From assembly GCA_963721105.1 (NCBI GenBank), contig CAVRHY010000013.1:59591-123590 (forward strand): a stretch of DNA of 64,000 bases, given 5' to 3'. The stretch is from Thermohalobaculum sp963721105. GTDB lineage: Bacteria > Pseudomonadota > Alphaproteobacteria > Rhodobacterales > Rhodobacteraceae. The notes beneath the pieces were generated by a model. The model saw only the letters and a list, made by a program, of their open reading frames with translations, had not been told where the DNA came from and made no database searches. Shown here in pieces: positions 25,886 through 35,493 of this stretch (positions are counted from its first letter, which is position 1; each line of letters opens with the position of its first letter). A program made the position numbers and the translations under genes.

Positions 25886-26868
25886 CTATCCCCGCCCCGG
25901 GTAAACGATCCGCGTGGCGATACCCGAGGCGCCGGGGGCGAGCAAGCGGGGCAGCGCGTCGGGCAGGCCGGGGAAGGCGACATCCTCCGTGACCAGCGCG
26001 TCCAGCCGCGGGTCGGCCAGCGCCGCCAGCGCCGCCGCCAGCCGGTCGCGGTGGCGCATCGCCGCGCGGCGCGGGCGGGCGACGTGGCCGACCTGGCTGG
26101 CGACGATCGACAGGCGGTTGGCGTGGAAGGCGCCGCCGAGCGCGATCTCGACGGGGCGGTCTCCGAACCAGCTGAGCTCGATGACGCGGCCCTCGAAGTC
26201 CAGCGCGTCCAACGCCGTCGCGAGGCCGGCGCCGCTGGCCGAGGTGTGGAACGCCAGCCCGTATGCGCCGGGGGCGACGGCGTCGGGTGTCAGCACCGTC
26301 ACGCCAAGCTGCACCGCCGGGAGTCCGGCGTCCGCGCGTATGTCGGTGACGTCGACCGAGAGATCGGGGCGGAGGGAGACGAGCGCCGTGACGAGCCAGC
26401 CGAGCAGCCCCGCGCCAACGACCAGGCAGCGCGTGCCGGGCGGCGGCGACGCGTCCCAGAGCGCGTTCAGTGCCGTCTCCATGTTCGCGGCCAGCACGGC
26501 GCGGGCGGGCGGCACGCCGTCCGGCACCGGCAGCACGGCGTCGGCCGGCAGGCGGAAGCGCGTCTGATGCGGGTGGAGGGCGAAGACCTCGCGGCCGAGC
26601 AGGTGTTCCGGCCCGGCCTCGACGGTGCCGACGGCGGCGTAGCCGTAGCGGACGGGGAACGGAAAGTCGCCCGACTGATGCGGCGCGCGCATCCGCGCAT
26701 GCTCGCTGGCCGGCACGCGGCCGTCGAAAACCAAGGCGTTCCGTGCCGCGGCTGAGCGCCGACCAGCGCGTGCGCGACCTCGACCATGTCGGGCGCCATC
26801 GGCGGCAGGTCGACGGGCCGGAGCTCGGCCCGGCCGGGTGCGACATAGACGAGTGCCTCGGCATGCAA
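25886..26868 (-). pseudogene. zinc-type alcohol dehydrogenase-like oxidoreductase, two frameshifts
   Basis: The protein becomes continuous only if the frame is moved once near 26759-26763 and again near 26728-26732. ALVYVAPGRAELRPVDLPP leads to ALSRGTERL and then VFDGRVPASEH. Downstream it is normal: RYGYAAVGTVEAG, NMETALNALWDA, LVVGAGLLGWLVTAL (NAD(P)-binding loop). Corrected length is 326 residues. SRGTE and VPASE are features of the group of medium-chain dehydrogenases often lacking the catalytic zinc cysteine. TTG 26868 is the likely start, with ATG 26925 upstream as the alternative. First gene of the PTPS-like cluster; two surplus G bases may be sequencing errors. Confidence 0.72.
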
Positions 26869-26881
26869 CCTTGCGTCCCCC

Positions 26882-26910
26882 TTGACGTTCGCGTGTTGCG
26901 CTGCACAATA
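26882..26910 (+). promoter_or_regulatory. candidate sigma70-type promoter for the glucosyltransferase gene
   Basis: TTGACG (26882-26887), 17 bases, then ACAATA (26905-26910; shifted one base it reads CACAAT). It lies 50 bases before ATG 26961 in the divergent gap with the alcohol dehydrogenase gene. This is the best hexamer pair I saw in the window. Confidence 0.5.
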
Positions 26911-26960
26911 GCATCGGGTTTGCAACGGTCCAGACGAGACTCAGGCGGTCCTCCCCAACA

Positions 26961-28825
26961 ATGAACACTCAGATCGATCAGGTGCCCGGCGCGGCGCAGT
27001 TCCCCCTTGCGGCCGGCAGGCTGCCCGGCGTGGCGTCGCTGGCGCCGTTGCCCGAGGACGCTTTCACGCCGGCCGGGCTGCAGGACCGGCGCGCGCTGTG
27101 GTGGCGGCGGCTGGCGGTCGCCTTCGTCAACACCGCCACGATGGGCGTGCTGGGCTTGGGCATCGCCATGGCGCTGTCCGCCGGCGGCTGGTCGGTGGCC
27201 GACCTCGTGATCCTGGGCTGCTTCCTCGTCGGCGCGCCGTGGACGGTGATGGGGTTCTGGAACGCGGTGATCGGGCTCTGGCTGCTGCACGGCAGGCGTG
27301 ACGGGCTGGACGCGGTTGCGCCGTTCCTGGCGGCCGGCGACGGGGCAGGGCCGCTGACGACGCGGACGGCGCTGGCGATGACGGTGCGCAACGAGCCGCC
27401 GGCGCGCGCGCTGGCCCGGCTGGCGGAGATGCGCCGGGCGCTGGATGCGACGGGGTACGGGCATCATTTCGACATCCACGTGCTGTCGGACACGAACGAG
27501 CCGGAGGTCGCCGAGGAGGAGGAGCGGCTGTTCCACCGGATGCGGGGCGAACTCGGCGGGGCGCGCGCCTTCTACCGCCGGCGGACGGTCAACACCGGCT
27601 ACAAGGCGGGCAATGTTCGCGAGTTCCTGCTGGAGCGCGGACGCGACTACGAGCTGTACCTGCCGCTCGATGCGGACAGCTACATGGGCGCCGGCGCGAT
27701 CCTGCGCATGGTGCGGATCATGGAGGCGTATCCGCGCCTCGGCATCCTGCAGAGCCTGTCGACGGGGATGCCCTCGGCCAGCCTGTTCACGCGGGCGCTG
27801 ACCTTCGGCGCGCGCGTGGCGACGCCGCGCCTACCTGGCGGGCGCGAGCTGGTGGCATGGCGACACCGGGTTCTACTGGGGCCACAACGCGCTGATCCGC
27901 ACGGCGCCGTTCCGCCGGCACTGCCGTCTGCCGGTGCTGCCGGGCCAGCCGCCGCTGGGCGGGCACATCCTGAGCCACGACCTGCCCGAGGCGGCGCTGA
28001 TGCGGCGCGCCGGATGGGAGTGCCGCGTCATCCCGGTCGAGACCGAGAGCTGGGAGGAGAACCCGCCGACGCTGGTCGATTTCATCCGCCGCGACCTGCG
28101 CTGGTGCAACGGCAACATGCAGGCGACGCGGCTGCAGACCATGCGCGGGCATGACGCCGCTGTCGCGCTTTCACCTGTTCACCGCGGCGGCGATGTATTT
28201 CGGCGCGCCGGCCTGGATGCTGATGGCGCTGGCGGCGGTGGCGAAGATCATTTCGGGCGATGTCGGGATCGACGTGGCGGCCGGTGCCGTGATGTTCTTC
28301 GGCATGCTGATGATCAGCCTGGCGCCCAAGATTGCCGGGCTGGCCGACGTCGCGCTGACGCCGGGCGGCGCGGCGCGCTTTGGCGGCGGCCGGCGGCTGG
28401 CGCGCTCGGCGGCGGCCGACCTGGTGCTGTCGATGCTGATGGCGCCGGTCGCGGCGTTTCAGGTGTCGGTGTTCCTGGTCGGGCTGGCGCTGGGCCATCG
28501 CGTTTCGTGGACCGGGCAGGTGCGCGATGCCTACCGCGTCACCTGGGGCGAGGCGGCGCGCCGGCTGTGGCCGCAGACGCTGTTCGGGCTGGCGCTGCTG
28601 GCGATCGGGCTGGCCGGGGCTGGCGGCGGGGTCGCCTGGGCGGCGCCGATGATCGCCGGCCTGATGCTGGCGATCCCGTTCGCCGTCGTCACAGCCGACC
28701 CGCGCCTCGGCCGCTGGGCCGAGCGGGTGGGGCTGTGCGCCCTGCCCGAGGAGGTGGCGCCCTGCCCGCCGCTGGCGCGGCTGACGGCGCAGGACCGGAC
28801 CGATCATCCGCTGAAGGCCGCCTGA
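26961..28825 (+). pseudogene. mdoH: glucans biosynthesis glucosyltransferase MdoH/OpgH, two frameshifts
   Basis: Membrane glucosyltransferase making the backbone of osmoregulated periplasmic glucans. The first frame carries two N-terminal helices and the GT2 domain (TVRNEPPARALARL, HVLSDTNEPEV, LPLDADSYMGAGAI). It breaks near 27826-27830. The second frame continues YLAGASWWHGDTGFYWGHNA and FIRRDLRWCNGNMQ. It breaks near 28146-28150 after TMRG, and the third frame gives MTPLSRFHLFTAAAMYF and the remaining helices. Removing one base at each point gives 620 codons, a normal size. No mdoG gene is adjacent. Either assembly errors or an inactivated gene. Confidence 0.8.
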
Positions 28826-28901
28826 GGGGGCGCCTCGCCGCGGCTTGCCGCGGCCGGCGCGGCGTGCCATGCGGGGCCGTCGCATCCCCGGAGTCCCGAG
28901 C

Positions 28902-29789
28902 ATGTCCCCCGGCCGGCTGGTCGCGCCGCTTTTCGTGCTGCTGTGGAGCACCGGGTTCATCGGCGCCCGGCTGGGCCTGCCGCATGCCGAGCCGATGACC
29001 TTCCTGGCGCTGCGCTTTGGCATCGTTTCCGCCGTGATGTTCGCCTGGGTCGCCCTGGCGAGGGCGCCGCTGCCCGACCGGCGTCAGTTTCCGCAGCAGG
29101 TGGCGGTCGGGCTGCTGGTGCATTTCGTCTACCTGGGCGGGGTCTTCACCGCGATCGACTGGGGCGTCGAGGCCGGGACCTCGGCGCTGATCGTCGGGTT
29201 GCAGCCGGTGCTGACGGCGCTGGTCGCGGCGCGGCTTCTGGGAGAGCGGCTGGTGCCGGTGCAGTGGGCCGGCATGGCGCTGGGCGTCGGCGGGGTCGCG
29301 CTGGTGGTCGCGCGCAAGCTGGAGGCGGGACTGGGCACGCCTGCCGGCATCGCCATGTGCTTCGCGGCGCTGTTCGGGATCTCGGCCGGCTCGATCCTGC
29401 AGAAGGCGCGCGGCGGCGGCACGCCGATGCGCGGCGGCAATGCGGTGCAGTTCGCGGCTGCCGCGCTGTGCGCCGCCGGCGTGATGGCGGTCACGGGGAC
29501 GGGGCGGGTCGAGTGGTCGGGCGAGTTCGTCTTTGCGCTGGGCTGGCTGGTGCTCGTACTGTCGATCGGCGCCGTGATGCTGCTCTACGTGCTGATTGCC
29601 AGGGGCGCGGCGTCGAACGTGGCGAGCCTGTTCTTCCTGGTTCCGCCCTGCACGGCGCTGATCGCCTGGCCGCTGTTCGGCGAGCGGGTGCTGCCGGTCG
29701 AGGCGCTGGGCATCGCGGCGACGGCCGTGGGGGTGCTGCTGGTCAACCGGCCGGAGATCGTCGCGCGATGGCGGCTGGCCGGGCGCTAG
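28902..29789 (+). CDS. EamA/RhaT family (DMT superfamily) transporter
   Basis: 295-residue exporter with ten predicted helices in two EamA repeats. The first shows LLWSTGFIGARLGL and WGVEAGTSALIVGLQPVLTALVA; the second shows FLVPPCTALIAWPLFGERVLPVEALG. These are signatures of the YdcZ/RhtA-like metabolite exporters. ATG 28902 is preceded by CCGGAG; the longer open frame adds an arginine-rich N-terminus that does not fit. Substrate unknown. It is convergent with the aminotransferase gene. Confidence 0.9.
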   Translation: MSPGRLVAPLFVLLWSTGFIGARLGLPHAEPMTFLALRFGIVSAVMFAWVALARAPLPDRRQFPQQVAVGLLVHFVYLGGVFTAIDWGVEAGTSALIVGLQPVLTALVAARLLGERLVPVQWAGMALGVGGVALVVARKLEAGLGTPAGIAMCFAALFGISAGSILQKARGGGTPMRGGNAVQFAAAALCAAGVMAVTGTGRVEWSGEFVFALGWLVLVLSIGAVMLLYVLIARGAASNVASLFFLVPPCTALIAWPLFGERVLPVEALGIAATAVGVLLVNRPEIVARWRLAGR

Positions 29790-29880
29790 GCTGCGCGCCT
29801 GCAGCGTACCGCGGTGGGCCTGGCGCGAAGCGGCGACGCGCCGGACCCGCCTGTTCCTTTCGCGGAGGTCTCGAAATGCC

Positions 29881-29908
29881 GAAGGGCCGGCGAAACCGCC
29901 GACCCTTC
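29881..29908. terminator. hairpin between the convergent EamA and aminotransferase genes
   Basis: GAAGGG(C)CGGCG / CGCCG(A)CCCTTC with an AAAC loop: a 12-base stem with one mismatch, lying between two converging stop codons (29789 and 30058). No T-run on either strand, so termination efficiency is uncertain. Confidence 0.4.
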
Positions 29909-30057
29909 CCGGTTCCCCTCCCGGTTCCGTTGGTGGCACGCCGTTCGCCGCCACGATCGCGTACCCGAAGACCATGTCACGCTACGCGACCGGGCCACCC
30001 CCGGCAACGACGATCGTGCGGCCGATCGTGCGCCCGCCGGGCATCGGGCGCCGGCCC

Positions 30058-31260
30058 TCAGCTCAGGTTGCCGCAGAAGCGCTGGATGCGCGTGCAGGCG
30101 TCTTCCAGCGCCTCGTCCGAGGTCGCGTACGAGGCGCGGAAGTTCGGGCCGAGACCGAAGGCCGAGCCGTGCACGACCGCGACGCCCTCGCTGTCCAGCA
30201 GTTCGGTGACGAAGTCCTCGTCGGTCTCGATGCGCTTGCCCGAGGGCGCCGTCCTGCCGATGCAGCCGGCGATCGAGGGATAGACGTAGAACGCCCCCTC
30301 GGGCACCGGGCACGAGATGCCCCGCGCCTGGTTCAGCATCGAGCACACCAGGTCGCGCCGGCGCTGGAACGCCTTGCACGCGCTGGCGATGTAATCCTGC
30401 GGCCCTTCCAGCGCCGCAACGGCCGCCCACTGGCTGATCGAGCAGGGGTTCGAGGTCGATTGCGACTGCACCTTGGCCATCGCCTTGATCAGCTGCTCGG
30501 GCCCACCGGCATAGCCGATGCGCCAGCCGGTCATCGCGTAGGCCTTCGAGACGCCGTTGACGGTCAGCGTCCGGTCGATCAGCCCGGGCTCGACCTCGGC
30601 CGGGGTGACGAACTCGAAGGGCGCGTAGGCGATGTGCTCGTACATGTCGTCGGTCATCACCCAGACATGGCTGTGGCGCATCAGTACGTCGGTCAGCCCT
30701 TTCAGCTCGGCGCGCGTGTAGCCGGCGCCGGACGGGTTCGACGGCGAGTTGAAGATCAGCCACTTGGTCTTCGGCGTGATCGCCGCCTCGAGCTGGTCGG
30801 GCGTTATCTTGAACCCCGTCTCCATCGATCCCTCGACGGGCACCGGCGTGCCGCCGCACATCAGCACCATGTCCGGGTAGCTGACCCAGTAGGGCGCCGG
30901 GATGATGACCTCGTCGCCCGGGTTCAGTGTCGCCACGAGGGCGTTGTAGAGCACCTGCTTGCCGCCGGTGCCGACGGTGACCTGGTTGGTCTTGTAGCTG
31001 AGCCCGTTCTCGCGCTCGAACTTGGCGCTGATCGCGCGCTTCAGGTCGGGGATGCCGTCGACGGCGGTGTACTTGGTCTTGCCGTCGCGCATCGCCTTGA
31101 TGGCGGCGTCCTTGATGTGCTCGGGCGTGTCGAAATCCGGCTCGCCGGCGCCAAGGCCGATGACGTCGCGCCCGGCTGCCTTGAGCTCGGCCGCCTTGTT
31201 GGTCACGGCAATCGTCTGCGAGGGCTTCACGCGGGTAAGCGCGTCGGCGAGGAAGGCCAT
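30058..31260 (-). CDS. aspC: aspartate aminotransferase (class I, subgroup Ib)
   Basis: 400-residue PLP enzyme moving the amino group between aspartate and 2-oxoglutarate; the subgroup often also takes prephenate. The PLP lysine is Lys239 in VSKAYAMTGWRIGYAGG. Also visible are GAGEPDFDTP, TVGTGGKQVLYNAL, PAPYWVSYPD and NSPSNPSGAGY. The subgroup Ib N-terminus begins MAFLADALTRVKPSQTIAVTNKA. Start ATG 31260, preceded by CAGGAGCACCCAG. Single-gene unit. Confidence 0.95.
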   Translation of the reverse strand: MAFLADALTRVKPSQTIAVTNKAAELKAAGRDVIGLGAGEPDFDTPEHIKDAAIKAMRDGKTKYTAVDGIPDLKRAISAKFERENGLSYKTNQVTVGTGGKQVLYNALVATLNPGDEVIIPAPYWVSYPDMVLMCGGTPVPVEGSMETGFKITPDQLEAAITPKTKWLIFNSPSNPSGAGYTRAELKGLTDVLMRHSHVWVMTDDMYEHIAYAPFEFVTPAEVEPGLIDRTLTVNGVSKAYAMTGWRIGYAGGPEQLIKAMAKVQSQSTSNPCSISQWAAVAALEGPQDYIASACKAFQRRRDLVCSMLNQARGISCPVPEGAFYVYPSIAGCIGRTAPSGKRIETDEDFVTELLDSEGVAVVHGSAFGLGPNFRASYATSDEALEDACTRIQRFCGNLS

Positions 31261-31301
31261 CTGGGTGCTCCTGTGGTCGAATGCGGGCGTTTCTTACGCG
31301 T

Positions 31302-31350
31302 GTGCCGGGGGAACGGCAAGCGGGCGCCCGGCTTGCCGTTCCCCCGGCAC
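31302..31350. repeat. perfect 20-bp inverted repeat with 9-base loop
   Basis: Arms at 31302-31321 and 31331-31350 are exact reverse complements (one begins GTGCCGGGGGAACGG), with loop GGGCGCCCG. It sits 26 bases beyond the serine-hydrolase stop codon and 41 bases before the aminotransferase start. A strong terminator or mRNA-stabilising hairpin is likely, although there is no T-run. Confidence 0.75.
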
Positions 31351-31376
31351 GAGGCGCGCCACTCGGCCCGGCCCGC

Positions 31377-32738
31377 TCAGGGCGAGCAGTAGGCCGGCCG
31401 ATCCGCCTCCGCCTGCTGGTAGCACGGGTCGATGATGTCGCGGATCGCCGCCCGCATGACGGTGTGGTTCATGCTGTCCTGGTTGCAGATGATGCCGGCG
31501 CCGGCCCCCGTGTCGCGATAGGCGATGAAATCCGAGGTAAAGCCGGTGATGTCGCCGCCCTTGCCGTAGATCAGGTCTCCGGCGACCGGGATGCGATAGA
31601 CGCCGAGGCCCCAGTTCGTCGTGCCGAGCAGCGGCCCCGTGGCCACGTCCGCCAGCATCTGGTCGCGCGAGGCCTGCGCGATCCGCGCGTTCGTGTTGAT
31701 CGCGACGATCATCCGCCCCAGATCGCCGATCGTCATCGTCCAGCCGCCCGAGGGACCCTCCCAGCCGGCGAAATCCGGCGGGTCCAGCGGGCTGCTGCCG
31801 CCCGGCGCATAGCCGCGCGCGAGGTTGACCGTGCGCGGCGCGCGCCAGGACGCGCCAAGGCACATGGACAGCATCAGCGGATGCGCGGTCGTGTTGTGGT
31901 TGAGCCCGATCTGTTGGAAAATATAGCGTTCGTAGCCGGAGTTGTCGCTCGCCGGCTGTTCGACCGTCTGCCAGTCGATGGCCGCGCCGACCAGCGAGTA
32001 GCCGATGTTCGAGTAGAGCGCGTCGAACTGGCCTGTGAAGCCCTGAACGCGAGGCATCGTATCGCGATAGACGACGAAGGCGTGGCGCGGGTGGATGCCC
32101 GGGTGATCGCCGGCCGCAGGCGGCAGCAGGTCCAGCGCCGCGAGATCCAGCGGCATCGGGTCCTTGGGCACGCCCGTGGCGTGCGCCAGGTACTGGCGCG
32201 GCGTGAAGGCCGCCCATTCCGGCACATCGGCCACCGGCGGGTAGAGGTCGACCAGCGGCCGGTCGAGCAGGCTGACGGGCGGCCCTGTCCCGATGCCGCC
32301 CGCGTTCTCGGCGGCGGCCTCCTCGGCCAGCCGGATCATGCCCAGTGCCGTGATCGTCTTCGAGATAGAGCCGAGATAGAGCCGCGTCTGCGCGACGACG
32401 GGCACGTTGGCCAGCAGCGGCGGATTTCCGGGAACGGCCGGATCCCCGGTCGTGTCGAAATCGGCGCCGTAGGCGTTGATGGTGGCGATGCGGTTGTCGC
32501 CCACGACAACCAAGGCGCATGAGGGCGGCGATGAGCCAGCCATGACCGGCTGCATCGCCTCGTCAATCCCGGCGGTGAAGCGATCAACGAGGCCGGCATC
32601 CTTCGTTGCCGTCAGGGTCAGGTTGCCGCGCGGACAGGCGAGGTCTGAATTGACCTGCGGCGCGCAGCCCGCGGTCGCGGCGGCGAGGATTGCCGCAAGC
32701 ACGCCGCGCGCGGCGGCGAAAGTCCGGGCCATCGGCAT
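31377..32738 (-). CDS. serine hydrolase lipoprotein (class C beta-lactamase/PBP fold)
   Basis: 453 residues. A signal peptide ends at the lipobox ATAGC (Cys25), so the protein is a cell-envelope lipoprotein. Catalytic motifs of the family: S124-x-x-K127 (SISK), YSN in LYSNIGYSLVG, and KGGDITGF in the place of HxG/KTG near the C-terminus. Extra cysteines (SCALVV, MCLGAS, ICNQD, CYQQ, YCSP) may form disulfides. Role unknown: esterase, D-aminopeptidase or peptidase. ATG 32738 follows a strong GGGAGG; ATG 32732 is also possible. It is divergent from the SBP56 gene. Confidence 0.85.
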   Translation of the reverse strand: MPMARTFAAARGVLAAILAAATAGCAPQVNSDLACPRGNLTLTATKDAGLVDRFTAGIDEAMQPVMAGSSPPSCALVVVGDNRIATINAYGADFDTTGDPAVPGNPPLLANVPVVAQTRLYLGSISKTITALGMIRLAEEAAAENAGGIGTGPPVSLLDRPLVDLYPPVADVPEWAAFTPRQYLAHATGVPKDPMPLDLAALDLLPPAAGDHPGIHPRHAFVVYRDTMPRVQGFTGQFDALYSNIGYSLVGAAIDWQTVEQPASDNSGYERYIFQQIGLNHNTTAHPLMLSMCLGASWRAPRTVNLARGYAPGGSSPLDPPDFAGWEGPSGGWTMTIGDLGRMIVAINTNARIAQASRDQMLADVATGPLLGTTNWGLGVYRIPVAGDLIYGKGGDITGFTSDFIAYRDTGAGAGIICNQDSMNHTVMRAAIRDIIDPCYQQAEADRPAYCSP

Positions 32739-32919
32739 GGGCGCCTCCCGGTTGAGGAGGCTTCAGTCTACCCCAGGTTGCATGATTCGGGGATCCCGGG
32801 GCCGGGTGTCCGGACCCGCCTGCCCCACTCGTCCGCCTCCACACAGTGCGCCGAGACAACCGGGGGGTGATTCGGTTAGCCTGCGCCCGCACAAGCAAAA
32901 ACATCTCAGGGGGTGAGAC

Positions 32920-34315
32920 ATGGCCTGGCAGCCCGATCCGTCGTTCTACCCGTCGCCACGACAGGCGGCGAAGGCGCCGCCCGAAACGCTCGCCTACGTT
33001 GCGACCTTCGACCCCGACCGCAAGGTGCCGGACGCCATCGCGGTGGTCGACGTCGACCCGTCCTCGCCGACCTACAGCAAGATCGTCGGCCAGACGGCGA
33101 TGCCGAACACCGGCGACGAGCTGCACCATTTCGGCTGGAACGCCTGCTCGTCCTGCCTCTGCCCGAACGCGCCGCACCCGCATGTCGAGCGGCGTTACCT
33201 TGTCGTGCCGGGCCTGCGCTCGTCGCGGCTGCACATCCTCGACGTCAAGGACGACCCGAAGAATCCGAAGCTCATCAAGGTCATCGAGCCCGAGGAGATC
33301 GCCGAGAAGGCCGGCTACAGCCGCGTCCACACCACGCATTGCGGCCCCGAGGGCATCTACTGCAACGCCATGGGCAACGGCACGGACGACAAGGGGCCGG
33401 GCGGCATCTTCCTGCTGGATCACGAGACCTTCGAGGTGATGGGCCAGTGGGAGATCGACCGCGGCCCGCAATACCTCGCCTACGACTTCTGGTGGCATCT
33501 CGGCCACGACACGATGGTCACCTCGGAATGGGGCACGCCCGACACCTTCGAGAACGGGCTGGTGCCCGAGGTCCTGCTCGGCTCGAAATACGGCCGCAAG
33601 CTGCATTTCTGGGACCTGCACACCCGCAAGCACCAGCAGGAAATCGACTTCGGCGAGGAGCACCAGCTCGTCTTCGAGCTGCGCCCGGCGCACGATCCCA
33701 CCAAGGCCTACGGCTTCGTCGGCTGCGTGATCTCGATCAAGGACCTCTCGGCATCGATCTGGACCTGGTACCGCGACGGGGACAAGTGGGCGGTGAAGAA
33801 GATCATCGAGATCCCGGCCGAGCCCGCCGAGGCCGATGGCCTGCCGCCCGTGCTGCAAGGCTTCAAGGCGGTGCCGCCCCTGGTCACCGACATCGACCTG
33901 TCGATGGACGACAAGTATCTCTACGTCTCGTGCTGGGGCACGGGCGACATGATCCAGTACGATGTCAGCGATCCCTTCGCGCCCAGGGAGACGGGGCGCG
34001 TCCGCATCGGCGGCATCGCCAGCCGCAAGGGGCACCCCAGCGCGCCCGACAAGCGCCTGCAGGGCGGCCCGCAGATGGTCGAGATCAGCCGCGACGGCAA
34101 GCGCGTCTACTTCACCAACTCGCTCTACGGCGCCATCGACCCGCAGTTCTACCACAACGGTCTGGACGGCTGGATGGTGAAGCTGGACGTGAAGGACGGC
34201 GGCGGCCTCAGCCTTCGACGAGAAGTTTTTCGTCGACTGGCCGAAACCGCACCGGCCGCACCAGGTCCGGCTGGAGGGTGGCGACTGCTCGTCGGACAGC
34301 TACTGCTATCCCTGA
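32920..34315 (+). CDS. selenium-binding protein 56 family (methanethiol oxidase), frameshifted near the 3' end
   Basis: Beta-propeller enzyme of the SBP56/MTO family; bacterial members oxidise methanethiol to formaldehyde, hydrogen sulfide and hydrogen peroxide. Features: NACSSCLCPNAPHPHVERRY, THCGPEGIYCNAMG, YDFWWHLGHDTMVTSEWGTP and GWMVKLDV. After KDGGGLS one base must be skipped near 34211-34214 (GCC run). The tail then reads FDEKFFVDWPKPHRPHQVR, continues to LEGGDCSSDSYCYP and stops at 34315, the usual ending. Corrected length 464. Uncorrected, it runs to 34461. No signal peptide is evident. AGGGGG precedes ATG 32920. The usual SCO1-type copper partner is not adjacent. Confidence 0.88.
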
Positions 34316-34457
34316 GCGGGCCCCGACGCCTGGCCGGCGCTCCGACCGGAGAACACGGCGCGCCGCTTTCCCCTCATCGCCCGGCCCGACCGGGCGATGG
34401 GGCTTCGCCCGCCGGAGACTCGCCTGGCCGGCCGGGGCGTGACGTGGGATCCTGCCC

Positions 34458-35087
34458 GTGAGCGGGACCCTCGCGCCCTGGCTGGCGCTGGCCGGCATCG
34501 GCGCCTTTCACGGCCTCAATCCCGGCATGGGGTGGCTCTTCGCCGTCGCGCTGGGGCTGCACCGGGCCAGCCGCCGGGTCGTGCTCGCCTCTCTGGTGCC
34601 GATCGCCCTGGGCCACGCGCTGTCGGTCGCGGCCGTGGTGCTGCTGGTCGTCGGCTTCGGCACCATCATCGACCGCCGCTGGATCGAGATCGCCGGCGGG
34701 CTCGCGCTCATCGGCTGGGCGGCGTGGCTCTGGCGCTATGGCCACCGGCATCGGGTCCGCGTCGGCATGACGACGGGCATGACGGGCCTGTTCCTCTGGT
34801 CCTTCCTGATGGCGACGGGGCACGGCGCCGGGCTGATGCTGGTGCCCGTGGTGCTGCCGCTCTGCCTCGCCGCCGGGCCGGCGGCCGGGCTGACGGCCTC
34901 CGGCTCGCTGCCCGTCGCCCTGGCCGCCGTCGCGGTGCACACGGCCGCGATGCTGACCGTCACGGGCGCGATCGCGATCGCCGTCTACGAGTGGGTCGGC
35001 GTCGCCTTCCTGCGCCGCGGCTGGTTCAATTTCGACCGGGTCTGGATCGCGGCGCTGGTGGTGGCAGGGATCGTGCTGCTGGCCTGA
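34458..35087 (+). CDS. multi-pass membrane protein next to SBP56
   Basis: 209 residues with about six hydrophobic helices. It begins MSGTLAPWLALAGIGAFHGLNPGMGWLF, a His/Asn-Pro pattern that faintly resembles nickel/cobalt or LysE-type transporters. A second histidine-bearing helix follows (SFLMATGHGAGLML). I cannot name the family. It lies 142 bases after the SBP56 stop on the same strand and may serve that enzyme, for example in metal supply or export of a product; this is inference from position only. Confidence 0.7.
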   Translation: MSGTLAPWLALAGIGAFHGLNPGMGWLFAVALGLHRASRRVVLASLVPIALGHALSVAAVVLLVVGFGTIIDRRWIEIAGGLALIGWAAWLWRYGHRHRVRVGMTTGMTGLFLWSFLMATGHGAGLMLVPVVLPLCLAAGPAAGLTASGSLPVALAAVAVHTAAMLTVTGAIAIAVYEWVGVAFLRRGWFNFDRVWIAALVVAGIVLLA

Positions 35088-35493
35088 CACCCTTCCGCCT
35101 CGGGCCGGGCGCAAAACGGGACGAAGGCTTCGATAACCATCGATCTCCCTTCGATACATCGCGTTGTGCAGCGCCGCGCGCGTGCAACCCGCTTGCCCGC
35201 GCGCCTGCCCGGCACGCGATGGCACAGCAGCAGGCGCCGCCCTGCCCGGCATGGCGCACGAGGCGCGTGGGCTGACGTTCGCCCCCGGGCCAGGGTTGGG
35301 GGTTGGCAGGAAAGGGGCGGTGGGGGGTGGCGGTCATGGCTGATCCGTTGCAGTATGCGCGGCGCTGCCGTCGAACGAGGATCCTCCCGATGGCGCCACC
35401 CGGAAGATGCGGCCACCTGCCCGGTTACAATCAGGCCGCTGCCAGTCTACGTTCCGGCTCAGCCGGGGGTGGGTAGATTGGAAGGAATACGAA
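35088..35493. other. 406-base region without a recognisable gene
   Basis: Between the membrane protein and the XRE regulator. It contains two nearby ATCGAT-bearing stretches (about 35136-35160) and purine runs near 35300, but no convincing RNA gene or terminator. The end of it must hold the regulator's promoter. Confidence 0.35.
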
